Below the pieces are notes generated by a model. The model made no database searches. It was not told where the DNA came from and saw only the letters and a list, made by a program, of their open reading frames with translations. From DATMYQ01 sp035560935 (GTDB lineage Bacteria > Bacillota > Negativicutes > Sporomusales > Sporomusaceae), in the NCBI GenBank assembly GCA_035560935.1, contig DATMYQ010000367.1, positions 1 through 17,015 of the forward strand: a stretch of 17,015 bases of DNA, written 5' to 3'. Position numbers and translations under genes: made by a program. Position 1 is the first letter of the stretch. The number at the start of each line of letters is the position of its first letter. Below, in pieces: positions 8,452 through 15,540 of this stretch.

Positions 8452-8817
8452 TTATTGCAGCGTTGACAACAACAGATGCGCACCTTTTTCGTTGGTTACG
8501 ACAGGAACATTGTGAACGTCGCATACCCGCAATAAAGCACTGATGTCCGGCTCATGCGGCTGGGCCGTTAAAGGGTCCCGCAAAAAAATAACCATATCCA
8601 CTTCACCGGCGGCGATTTTAGCGCCAATTTGTAAGTCACCGCCCAACGGTCCGGAAAGATACGCGGTCACCGTTAAGTTGGTATTTTCGTTGAGCAGGCG
8701 GCCGGTGGTGGCGGTAGCCAACAACTGGTGCCGCGAGAGCAGTTCTTTATGCTGTTGGGCAAACTGCAGCATTTCCTGTTTTTTTCGGTCATGGGCAATC
8801 AGAGCAATGGTTTTCAT
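8452..8817 (-). CDS. mgsA: Methylglyoxal synthase
   Basis: Converts dihydroxyacetone phosphate to methylglyoxal and phosphate, a bypass of lower glycolysis used under phosphate limitation or sugar excess. The 121-residue product shows the N-terminal MKTIALIAHDRKK, the phosphate-binding SGPLGGDLQIGAKIA, and the FLRDPLTAQPHEPDI active-site block, followed by VPVVTNEKGA. Two ATGs occur two codons apart; 8817 is chosen because it lies seven bases after GAGGTG, whereas 8823 is only one base away. It is placed after the ileS terminator and before lspA, an unusual neighbour in an otherwise conserved ileS-lspA-rluD-pyrR order. A possible promoter (TTTACT, 17 bases, TATGAT at 8842-8837) would leave almost no leader, so the real promoter is uncertain. 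Confidence 0.94.
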   Translation of the reverse strand: MKTIALIAHDRKKQEMLQFAQQHKELLSRHQLLATATTGRLLNENTNLTVTAYLSGPLGGDLQIGAKIAAGEVDMVIFLRDPLTAQPHEPDISALLRVCDVHNVPVVTNEKGAHLLLSTLQ

Positions 8818-8896
8818 ATGCATTCACCTCATTTTAATCATACCGGAATTCCCAGCAACAGTAAAGCAAAACACAGACTTGAACATTGGAGTATGA

Positions 8897-8921
8897 CGAA
8901 AACAAACCGGGTTGCCCCGGT
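8897..8921 (-). terminator. Rho-independent terminator after ileS
   Basis: On the minus strand ACCGGG (8921-8916) pairs with CCCGGT (8911-8906) across a GCAA tetraloop, and is followed by TTGTTTT. It lies about 58 bases after the ileS stop and so separates ileS from mgsA-lspA-rluD-pyrR. Confidence 0.82.
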
Positions 8922-8978
8922 CTATTTTGTATTCATTCTATACCTGAAAAAATCATTGGTTTATTACAGGAAACGATC

Positions 8979-11771
8979 TTACGCCTGGGCCTTAATTACT
9001 GTGGCACAACGATGGCAAAGCGTGCTGTGCTCCGTATCGCTGGCGACGGTGGGACTGTAAATCCAGCAACGTTCGCATTTTTCTCCGACCGCCGGTGCGA
9101 CCCGGACAGCCAGTTCCGCCTCCGCGGAACGGAACGCGTCCGCCGGGGCCGTGTCCAGGTTTTTCACCAAACGGGCTTCCGAAACAATCAGAATCGTCGC
9201 CAAATCGGTGGCCACCGGCAATAATTGGCCATACTCCGCTTCACCGGCAAAAATCTCCACGGCGGCGTCCAGAGAGTGGCCGATGGTTTTCGCCCGGCGG
9301 GCATTTTCCAAGGCCTTGGTGATTTCGCTCCGCAGCGTTAAAATCTTGCCCCACTTGTCTTCCAGGGCAGCGTCAACATGTTCCGGATGCGTAACCGGCC
9401 AGGAAGCCAATTGGACGCTTTCCGGCATATCCGAAGTTTTCGGCATGTGCTGCCAGACTTCCTCGGAAGTAAAGGTGAGCACCGGTGCTACCATAACCAC
9501 GAGACTGTTTAAAATCTCATACATTACGGTTTGTGCGGCGCGGCGTTCCACGGACCCGGGGACCGCCGTATATACCCGGTCTTTTAAAATGTCCAGATAA
9601 ATGGCGCTCAAATCCACCGCGCAGAAATTGTGAACCGCATGGTACAACAGATGGAAATCATAGTCGTCATAGGCCTGGGTTACTTTGGCCCGGACTTGTT
9701 CCAGCCGTAGCAGCGCCCAACGGTCGATTTCCAGCAGGTCGCCATAGGCCACGCAATCTTTCGCCGGATCAAAATCATATAGATTACCGAGAATATAACG
9801 GAACGTATTACGGATTTTACGATACACTTCCGCCAGCTGCTTTAAAATATCCTTAGAAATCCGGATATCCGCCTTGTAGTCCGCCGAGGCGACCCACAGC
9901 CGGAGAATATCAGCGCCGTATTGCGTGATTACTTCTTGCGGATAGATGACGTTGCCCAGCGATTTAGACATCTTCCGGCCATCGCCGTCCACGACAAAAC
10001 CATGGGTCAGCACCGCTTTGTAGGGAGCAGTGTTGCGAGTGGCGACGCAGGTCAGCAGCGAAGACTGGAACCAGCCGCGATGCTGGTCACTGCCCTCCAG
10101 ATACATATCCGCCGGCCACTGTAGTTCGGGACGCTCTTCCAGTACAGCGGCATGGCTGGAACCACTGTCAAACCATACGTCCATAATATCCGTTTCTTTG
10201 CGGAAATGCTGATGGCCGCAATGCGGGCAGGCATAATCCGCCGGTAAAATTTCTTCGGGTTGTTTAGCCCACCAGGCGTCGGAGCCTTCTTTTTCAAACA
10301 GGTCCCGGACCGCTTTGATGGTAATATCGTCGATCAGATGCTCATTGCATTTGGCGCAGTAAAAAATTGGAATGGGCACGCCCCAGACCCGCTGACGCGA
10401 AATGCACCAGTCCTGGCGGTCCGCAACCATGTTATGAATGCGTTCTTCACCCCAGGTAGGAATCCAGCGAACGTTTTTAATCGCCGCCAAAGCTTCTTGA
10501 CGGAATCCTTCCACCGAGGCAAACCATTGTTCGGTGGCGCGATAAATAATCGGGCTTTTGCATCGCCAGCAATGGGCATACTGATGTTTTAGCGTTCCTT
10601 TGCCCAATAAGGCGCCTTGCGCCGCCAGCTCTTTAATGACCGGTACATTGGCGTCTTCTACGGACATGCCTTCGAATTTGCCGCCTTCCGCGGTAAAATG
10701 GCCGCTATGGTCCACCGGATTGATAATTGGCAGATTGTATTTGACGCCGATTTCAAAGTCTTCCTGGCCATGGCCGGGAGCGGTATGAACGCAGCCGGTG
10801 CCTTGCTCCAGCGTGACATGTTCTCCCAATACGATCGGAGATTCACGCTCCAGAAACGGATGAGAGAAAATAGCGCCTGACAAGGTTTCGCCCTTCATGG
10901 TGGACAAAATCTTGTAGCTTTCAATTTTATTGGCGCTGGCCACCTCGGCGATCCGTTCGGACGCCATGAGGTAGACTTCGTCGCCGACTTCCACCCAGGC
11001 ATACTCCAGCTCCGCGTGAACGGCGATAGCCACATTGGCCGGCATGGTCCAGGGAGTCGTCGTCCAAATAACCGCAAACACTTTCTCCGGGGAAATTCCC
11101 TGGGGCAGAGTGCCTTTGTCGTCAATCAGCGGAAACTTTACGTAAATAGAATGGGATTTCTTCTCGGCGTATTCAATTTCCGCTTCCGCCAGGGCCGTTT
11201 CACAGGAAGTGCACCAGTAAACGGACTTCAGACCTTTATAGATATAGCCTTTTTTCGCCATTTGACCAAAAACGTCAATCTGACGGGCTTCATATGCCGC
11301 TTTTAAGGTAATATAAGGATCTTCCCAGTTGCCGCTGACGCCCAGACGTTTAAAGTCTTCCCGCTGCATGTCCAGACATTTCAGCGCGTAATTCCGGCAT
11401 TCCCGCCGTAATTCCAGCGGATCCAGCTGATGCCGGTTCAGACCCAAAATTTTGATCGCCGCATGTTCAATCGGCATGCCATGCGTATCCCAGCCAGGAA
11501 CATAAGGAGAATCAAAACCCTGCAGGGATTTATATTTAATAATAATATCCTTAAGGATTTTATTTAACGCCGTGCCAATGTGAATATTGCCGTTGGCATA
11601 GGGAGGTCCGTCATGCAAAATAAATTTTGGTTTGTTTTTGCTGCGTTCCAGCTTTTTTTCATAGGTTTTTTCACGGGCCCAGTATTCCAGCATCTGCGGT
11701 TCCCGTTCGGGCAGATTGGCGCGCATGGCAAAATCCGTCTGCGGCAGATTCAGCGTTTTGCTATAATCCAA
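8979..11771 (-). CDS. ileS: Isoleucyl-tRNA synthetase
   Basis: Charges tRNA-Ile with isoleucine and edits misactivated valine. The 930-residue product starts LDYSKTLNLPQTDFAMRANL (TTG read as Met), the usual bacterial N-terminus. It has the HIGH-type motif NIHIGTA at residues 62-68, the editing-domain segments TTTPWTMPANVA and VHTAPGHGQEDF, the KMSKS loop near residue 599, and a C-terminal zinc ribbon with Cys899, Cys902, Cys919 and Cys922. The open frame continues upstream to 11837, but those 22 codons run through the leader hairpin and do not resemble the family. TTG 11771 follows GGAGGTG (11783-11777) by five bases. It has its own promoter, leader and terminator and lies downstream of divIVA, as in Bacillus. 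Confidence 0.96.
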   Translation of the reverse strand: MDYSKTLNLPQTDFAMRANLPEREPQMLEYWAREKTYEKKLERSKNKPKFILHDGPPYANGNIHIGTALNKILKDIIIKYKSLQGFDSPYVPGWDTHGMPIEHAAIKILGLNRHQLDPLELRRECRNYALKCLDMQREDFKRLGVSGNWEDPYITLKAAYEARQIDVFGQMAKKGYIYKGLKSVYWCTSCETALAEAEIEYAEKKSHSIYVKFPLIDDKGTLPQGISPEKVFAVIWTTTPWTMPANVAIAVHAELEYAWVEVGDEVYLMASERIAEVASANKIESYKILSTMKGETLSGAIFSHPFLERESPIVLGEHVTLEQGTGCVHTAPGHGQEDFEIGVKYNLPIINPVDHSGHFTAEGGKFEGMSVEDANVPVIKELAAQGALLGKGTLKHQYAHCWRCKSPIIYRATEQWFASVEGFRQEALAAIKNVRWIPTWGEERIHNMVADRQDWCISRQRVWGVPIPIFYCAKCNEHLIDDITIKAVRDLFEKEGSDAWWAKQPEEILPADYACPHCGHQHFRKETDIMDVWFDSGSSHAAVLEERPELQWPADMYLEGSDQHRGWFQSSLLTCVATRNTAPYKAVLTHGFVVDGDGRKMSKSLGNVIYPQEVITQYGADILRLWVASADYKADIRISKDILKQLAEVYRKIRNTFRYILGNLYDFDPAKDCVAYGDLLEIDRWALLRLEQVRAKVTQAYDDYDFHLLYHAVHNFCAVDLSAIYLDILKDRVYTAVPGSVERRAAQTVMYEILNSLVVMVAPVLTFTSEEVWQHMPKTSDMPESVQLASWPVTHPEHVDAALEDKWGKILTLRSEITKALENARRAKTIGHSLDAAVEIFAGEAEYGQLLPVATDLATILIVSEARLVKNLDTAPADAFRSAEAELAVRVAPAVGEKCERCWIYSPTVASDTEHSTLCHRCATVIKAQA

Positions 11772-11901
11772 AATAACACCTCCAAAAATAATATGCCCTA
11801 ATCCCGAAGGGACGAGGGCATTTCCTGTACTAATCACCCTAATGACCGCTCAGGTCGCTGGCAGCGCTAGCGAATGCCGGGCATGACCTGTTCCACAACG
11901 T
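11772..11901 (-). promoter_or_regulatory. Structured ileS leader with terminator-like hairpin (candidate attenuator)
   Basis: The roughly 130-base leader contains two mutually exclusive early stems: CAGGTC (11890-11885) with GACCTG (11856-11851), or the same GACC with a second GGTC (11847-11844). Next comes a hairpin with arms ATGCCCT (11821-11815) and AGGGCAT (11799-11793) plus an inner TCCC/GGGA pair, followed by ATTATTTTT and then the ribosome site. The hairpin contains CTCGTCCCTTCGGGA, which resembles the terminator half of aminoacyl-tRNA synthetase T-box leaders. However, the core UGGN bulge motif and an isoleucine specifier loop cannot be recognised, and the leader is short for a T-box. 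Confidence 0.5.
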
Positions 11902-11907
11902 ACAATT

Positions 11908-11936
11908 ATTATACAAACAATTGCAATGATAGTCAA
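11908..11936 (-). promoter_or_regulatory. Sigma-A-type promoter of ileS
   Basis: On the minus strand TTGACT (11936-11931) and a perfect TATAAT (11913-11908) are separated by 17 bases. Transcription would start near 11901. The promoter begins 25 bases after the divIVA stop codon, so ileS can be expressed apart from the division cluster, although no terminator after divIVA is visible and read-through is possible. Confidence 0.85.
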
Positions 11937-11960
11937 ACGAAGTCTTTGAAACGAACGAGT

Positions 11961-12413
11961 TTATCTATCATCTTCGTCGGCGTTATCCAGCATACTCAGT
12001 TGTGCCTGCAGTAACGTACGCATCCTGGTGCGAAAAACTTGGGCCTGTTTCTGTATTTCCTCATATTCCGCCGCCATATTGCGCACTTTGGCTGTAGCGT
12101 CTTCCAGCATACGCTGGGCGCGAATTTCCGTTTCTTTATGCAGCAGCTCAGTTTCCCGTTTCGCGTTAAGCTTTACTTCTTCTGCAGTTTCCTGTGCAAT
12201 GACCAGTGTGGTATGTAGTGTATTTTCCATATGCTGATAATGTTCCAACTTGCTATTGAGGCGTTCTACGGTTTCGCGCAGTTCGATATTTTCCTGGTAG
12301 TTGCTTTCATAGTCTTTTACCACTTGATCCAGGAACTCATCCACTTCTTCTTCGTTATAACCCCGGAAACTGCGTTTGAATTCTTTGTTGTGAATGTCTA
12401 AGGGTGTTAACAT
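11961..12413 (-). CDS. divIVA: DivIVA-domain cell pole/septum protein
   Basis: Peripheral membrane coiled-coil protein that gathers at negatively curved membrane such as division sites and poles and recruits division or growth partners. The 150-residue product begins MLTPLDIHNKEFKRSFRGYNEEEVDEFLDQV, the conserved membrane-binding N-terminal domain. The rest (about residues 35-145) is charged, heptad-like coiled coil with no further domain. ATG 12413 follows AGAGGTGG. It lies between ylmH and ileS, the standard place for Bacillota divIVA. Confidence 0.94.
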   Translation of the reverse strand: MLTPLDIHNKEFKRSFRGYNEEEVDEFLDQVVKDYESNYQENIELRETVERLNSKLEHYQHMENTLHTTLVIAQETAEEVKLNAKRETELLHKETEIRAQRMLEDATAKVRNMAAEYEEIQKQAQVFRTRMRTLLQAQLSMLDNADEDDR

Positions 12414-12490
12414 ATACGCATACCACCTCTACACTTTTCTATTTATCTCGCGAATGCCACATTTAAATGATATTGCGATAAGCACCTGAA

Positions 12491-13285
12491 CTAAAGATAA
12501 CGCTTCAACAGGACACTGAAACGGCCTTTTTTTGTTTGTCCCGGTATGTCACAAATCTCCACGCGTCCCCGGCCCCGCATGGAAATGATATCTCCAACTT
12601 TTACGGTCTGAGCAGCGTTTTTTGCATCCTGCCAGTTAACTTTCAACTTGGCGGCCGCAATTTCATCACCCATCTTGGTGCGGGAAACGCCAAAACCAGC
12701 GGCGGCAATCGCATCCAGTCGCAAGGAAGCCACTGTGGACCGTATCTCTTTTACCTTTTCCTCCCGTGGCGCAATGTCGGTCAAAGAAACCGGACTTATG
12801 CTGATAACAGCCTGCCCCACGGAGGTCAAATTTTGCGCTACAAAAGCAGCCATACTGCTATCCAGAACGATTTGGCTGGTAGAACCGCTTAACATGATAT
12901 CTCCGGTAATTTCCCGCTTGATTCCCAAACCCATCAATGCTCCCAGTACATCCCGGTGGGTAAGATGGTAATAACGTTCGTCCCAGGATAATTGAAGCGC
13001 GGAAAGTTGATAATCGATTTGATCATGATTTCCTGAAAAATCATCGGAGATAAAGGCAACTTTGACCCGCTCCGAACCGCTGTAGCCTCCATTCGTCGCC
13101 AGAATCAACTGGGGATAATGGGCGACAATGGTTTCTGCAATGCTCAAACCGTGCGGATCGACAAATTCGCTGATCCGGTATTTGCGGCTTTTAATGGCCA
13201 CCTCGGCCAGATCCAGCAGACGAGCCGCCAATTCGCCGTCATCGTTGGCGCGATAATAACGCAATATCTTCTCGCGCTCACTCAT
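12491..13285 (-). CDS. ylmH: YlmH S4-domain RNA-binding protein
   Basis: RNA-binding protein of the ylm cell-division cluster; Bacillus YlmH has been linked to ribosome-associated quality control, where it binds 50S subunits alongside RqcH. The 264-residue product has an N-terminal region of the YlmH family (residues 1-75), a central domain (ERVKVAFISDD through HRDVLGALMGLGIKREITGDI) and a C-terminal S4 domain starting near residue 185 (LRLDAIAAAGFGVSRTKMGD, then AKLKVNWQDAKN and VGDIISMRGRGR). Its start ATG 13285 overlaps the proC stop by four bases (ATGA), implying translational coupling; the ribosome site is weak. Assignment is firm, detailed role inferred from the family. Confidence 0.93.
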   Translation of the reverse strand: MSEREKILRYYRANDDGELAARLLDLAEVAIKSRKYRISEFVDPHGLSIAETIVAHYPQLILATNGGYSGSERVKVAFISDDFSGNHDQIDYQLSALQLSWDERYYHLTHRDVLGALMGLGIKREITGDIMLSGSTSQIVLDSSMAAFVAQNLTSVGQAVISISPVSLTDIAPREEKVKEIRSTVASLRLDAIAAAGFGVSRTKMGDEIAAAKLKVNWQDAKNAAQTVKVGDIISMRGRGRVEICDIPGQTKKGRFSVLLKRYL

Positions 13286-14097
13286 CCTTTTTTACCCATT
13301 TCACGGGAACGGTTCGTTGCGGCGACCACCGCGTCAATCAGAGCCGCCCGGACTCCGTTTTGCTCCAGCACATGAACCCCGGTAATAGCGGTTCCTCCGG
13401 GCGAAGTGACCATATCCCTCAACTGGGCGGGATGCTGGCCTGTTTCCAAAACCATTTTAGCGGCACCAAACAATGTTTGGGCCGCAAGCAAAAGCGCCGT
13501 CTGACGGGAAAAGCCCACCCGTACACCGGCGTCTGATAAGGCATCAATTAACATAAAAGCATATGCCGGACCACTGCCGGATAATCCGGTTACCGCATCC
13601 ATCAGTTCTTCTCCCACCGTGACGACTTTACCAACGGAAGCAAGAATGGTGGAAACCATTTCGCCGATTTGCGGCGAGGCGTATTTTCCCAGCGCCAGCG
13701 CGGACATTCCGGAACTTACCGCCACCGGCGTGTTGGGCATCACGCGGATAATGGGAACCCCGGGCATTTTACCCTGCAACGTGGCCAGTGTAACACCGGC
13801 GGCCACTGAGACCACCACGGTTGATTTCGCCACCACCGGAGCGATGGTGTCCAAAACCTCGTTGATGACCTGGGGTTTTACGGTCAGGAATAAAACATTC
13901 ACCTTTTTAGCCAGGTCCAGGGTTTCATTGGAAACACCTACCTGATACTGAGACGCCAGATATTCCAGACGTTCGTTTGAAACATCGGCTACCATAATTT
14001 GCGACGGGGCAACCAGGCTTACTTTCAGGATTCCGCGTACTAATGCTTCGGCCATAGCTCCGCCGCCGATAAAACCAATTTGTTGATCTTCTAGCAT
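13282..14097 (-). CDS. proC: Pyrroline-5-carboxylate reductase
   Basis: Last step of proline synthesis: reduces 1-pyrroline-5-carboxylate with NAD(P)H. The 271-residue product shows the N-terminal Rossmann motif GFIGGGAMAEALVRGIL, the RVMPNTPVAVSSGMSAL block, and the C-terminal dimer and active-site helices (AVTGLSGSGPAYAFMLIDAL, then MVTSPGGTAITGV). The frame is open to TTG 14124, but ATG 14097 follows GGGAGG and gives the family N-terminus; the spacing of about four bases is short. The stop overlaps ylmH. Its place between sepF and ylmH is where Bacillus carries ylmG (yggT), which is absent here. Confidence 0.95.
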   Translation of the reverse strand: MLEDQQIGFIGGGAMAEALVRGILKVSLVAPSQIMVADVSNERLEYLASQYQVGVSNETLDLAKKVNVLFLTVKPQVINEVLDTIAPVVAKSTVVVSVAAGVTLATLQGKMPGVPIIRVMPNTPVAVSSGMSALALGKYASPQIGEMVSTILASVGKVVTVGEELMDAVTGLSGSGPAYAFMLIDALSDAGVRVGFSRQTALLLAAQTLFGAAKMVLETGQHPAQLRDMVTSPGGTAITGVHVLEQNGVRAALIDAVVAATNRSREMGKKG

Positions 14098-14196
14098 ACT
14101 ACCTCCCGGCGGCCACTTCCTCAAAAAGAAATTTTGCGGAGTTGTCCTCCTGTTTTCTTGTGTTTATATTGGTTTACCTCTGCATTCAATGAACAA

Positions 14197-14655
14197 TCAG
14201 CGGCCGCCCCAGGGCAGCACATTGTCCAGATCAGCTTCTCTGGTATTGTAAGCAACATCAACATTACTGGGCGCACAAAGGAAAATATGATGTCCCACTT
14301 TTTGAATGGTACCGTTTAATGCATAAGTGGTGCCGCTGATAAAATCAATCATCCGTTTGGCAATATCCGAGTCGGTATTTTCCAGATTGACCACCACCGG
14401 TTTGCGCAATTTCAAATGGTCAGCGATGGTTTGTGCGTCGTCAAAACTGGCGGGTTCCACCACCACCACCCGAACTTGCCGGTGATCCCGGCCTTCGCTT
14501 TTGGTCTGAACCGTGGACAAACTGACAACGTTATTGCTGCCGGACGTTCTCCGATTGTTTTTCTGATCTGGTTCTTCCTGGCGCGGACGTTCCTCTTCCG
14601 CCTCCACCGTTTCAAACAAGCCCAGTCCACCCCAGATTTTTTCCATAATCTTCAT
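14197..14655 (-). CDS. sepF: Cell division protein SepF
   Basis: Binds FtsZ and anchors and bundles Z-ring filaments at the membrane. The 152-residue product has an N-terminal amphipathic helix (MKIMEKIWGGLGLFE), a polar, probably disordered linker (about residues 18-58) and the compact SepF domain (VRVVVVEPASFDDAQTIADH, then KPVVVNLENTDSDIAKRMIDF, ending ISGTTYALNGTIQKVG). ATG 14655 follows GGGGAG by nine bases. It lies 22 bases after yggS and 99 before proC. In that 99-base gap an AGGAGG near 14148 has no start codon at a useful distance. Confidence 0.95.
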   Translation of the reverse strand: MKIMEKIWGGLGLFETVEAEEERPRQEEPDQKNNRRTSGSNNVVSLSTVQTKSEGRDHRQVRVVVVEPASFDDAQTIADHLKLRKPVVVNLENTDSDIAKRMIDFISGTTYALNGTIQKVGHHIFLCAPSNVDVAYNTREADLDNVLPWGGR

Positions 14656-14677
14656 TACTGGCTACTCCCCTTCCTGG

Positions 14678-15379
14678 TTAACGCATTCCAAAGATACCCG
14701 TTCCTACGCGAATCATGTTCGCGCCTTCTTCCACTGCAACCATATAATCGTTGGTCATTCCCATGGACAACCACTGGATCGTTGTATTCGGCAGACGTAA
14801 AGCCTGCAATTCGCCAAATATATTATATAATCCCCGGAAGACAGGACGCAAGTCCTTTGGGTCCTCTAAATATGGGGCAATAGTCATAAGTCCGCATAAA
14901 TGTAGATGTTCCTGGCTGCTGATCAGCTTGGCCAGAGCATGAATAATGTCTTGACGGGGCGGGATTCCGTATTTTGAATCTTCACTGGCTACATTGACTT
15001 GCAGCAATACATTTTGCCGCTTACAAATTTTTGCCGCTTGCAAATTCAGTTCCAAGGCCAGCCGTTCACTGTCCACCGAATGGATCAAATCGAACAGGGT
15101 CACTGCCTGACGGGCTTTATTGGTCTGAAGATGGCCAATCAGATGCCATTCCAGTTCCGGGTTAAGCTGCGGTTTTTTCTGGACGGCTTCCTGAATTCGA
15201 TTTTCACCCACAGCGACAATGTTCTCCGCAACCGCTTCCCGGATTCTTTCCACGGACTGGGTTTTGGTCACGACAATTAATTTTACCTCGTCGCCGGTGG
15301 CGAAGGCTTGACCCCGGCGGTTATAAACGGCCTCAGTAATGTTTTGACGAACCTTTTGTAAATTTTCAGCAATGGTCAT
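14678..15379 (-). CDS. yggS: YggS/YlmE family PLP-binding protein
   Basis: Pyridoxal-phosphate-binding alanine-racemase-fold protein involved in vitamin B6 and amino-acid homeostasis rather than a defined catalytic step. The 233-residue product has the PLP lysine in LIVVTKTQ (about Lys39), the GENRIQEAVQKK segment, ELEWHLIGHLQTNKARQAV and the phosphate-binding C-terminal WLSMGMTNDYMVAVEEGANMIRVGTGIFG region. AGGAGG lies seven bases before ATG 15379. It is the first gene of the yggS-sepF-proC-ylmH-divIVA run. The 161 bases before it contain a terminator for the preceding gene; I see no clear -35/-10 pair. Confidence 0.94.
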   Translation of the reverse strand: MTIAENLQKVRQNITEAVYNRRGQAFATGDEVKLIVVTKTQSVERIREAVAENIVAVGENRIQEAVQKKPQLNPELEWHLIGHLQTNKARQAVTLFDLIHSVDSERLALELNLQAAKICKRQNVLLQVNVASEDSKYGIPPRQDIIHALAKLISSQEHLHLCGLMTIAPYLEDPKDLRPVFRGLYNIFGELQALRLPNTTIQWLSMGMTNDYMVAVEEGANMIRVGTGIFGMR

Positions 15380-15481
15380 ATGGCAACCTCCTGTTTGATA
15401 TCATTATTCGCTTTGTATCAGCCTTTTCCTTTTATTTGCTGAAAATTTGACCAAAAAATCACAATTAATTCCTGAAAATCG

Positions 15482-15527
15482 AAAAAAATGGCGACGCCGG
15501 TCAAATATCAACCGGTGACGCCATTTT
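15482..15527 (-). terminator. Rho-independent terminator after the binding-protein gene
   Basis: On the minus strand an imperfect 12-pair stem (GGCGTCACCGGT with ACCGGCGTCGCC, two mismatches) closes a short loop and runs into seven T residues (15488-15482). It lies within 60 bases of the stop at 15541 and separates that gene from yggS. The opposite strand has only TTTT after the stem. Confidence 0.88.
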
Positions 15528-15540
15528 ACCAATAGGCTGT

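Noticed and set aside
8830..8865. A promoter for mgsA (TTTACT, 17 bases, TATGAT)
   Set aside because: Transcription would start at the ribosome site itself, leaving an implausibly short leader; not listed as a feature.
9151..9600. A 149-codon open frame on the plus strand
   Set aside because: It is antisense to the well-conserved 3' part of ileS.
11772..11901. A canonical T-box riboswitch before ileS
   Set aside because: The terminator-like half fits, but the UGGN core and the Ile specifier loop are not identifiable, so it is reported only as a candidate attenuator.
14416..14883. A 155-codon open frame on the plus strand
   Set aside because: It is antisense to sepF and yggS, both clearly real; no support for a gene.
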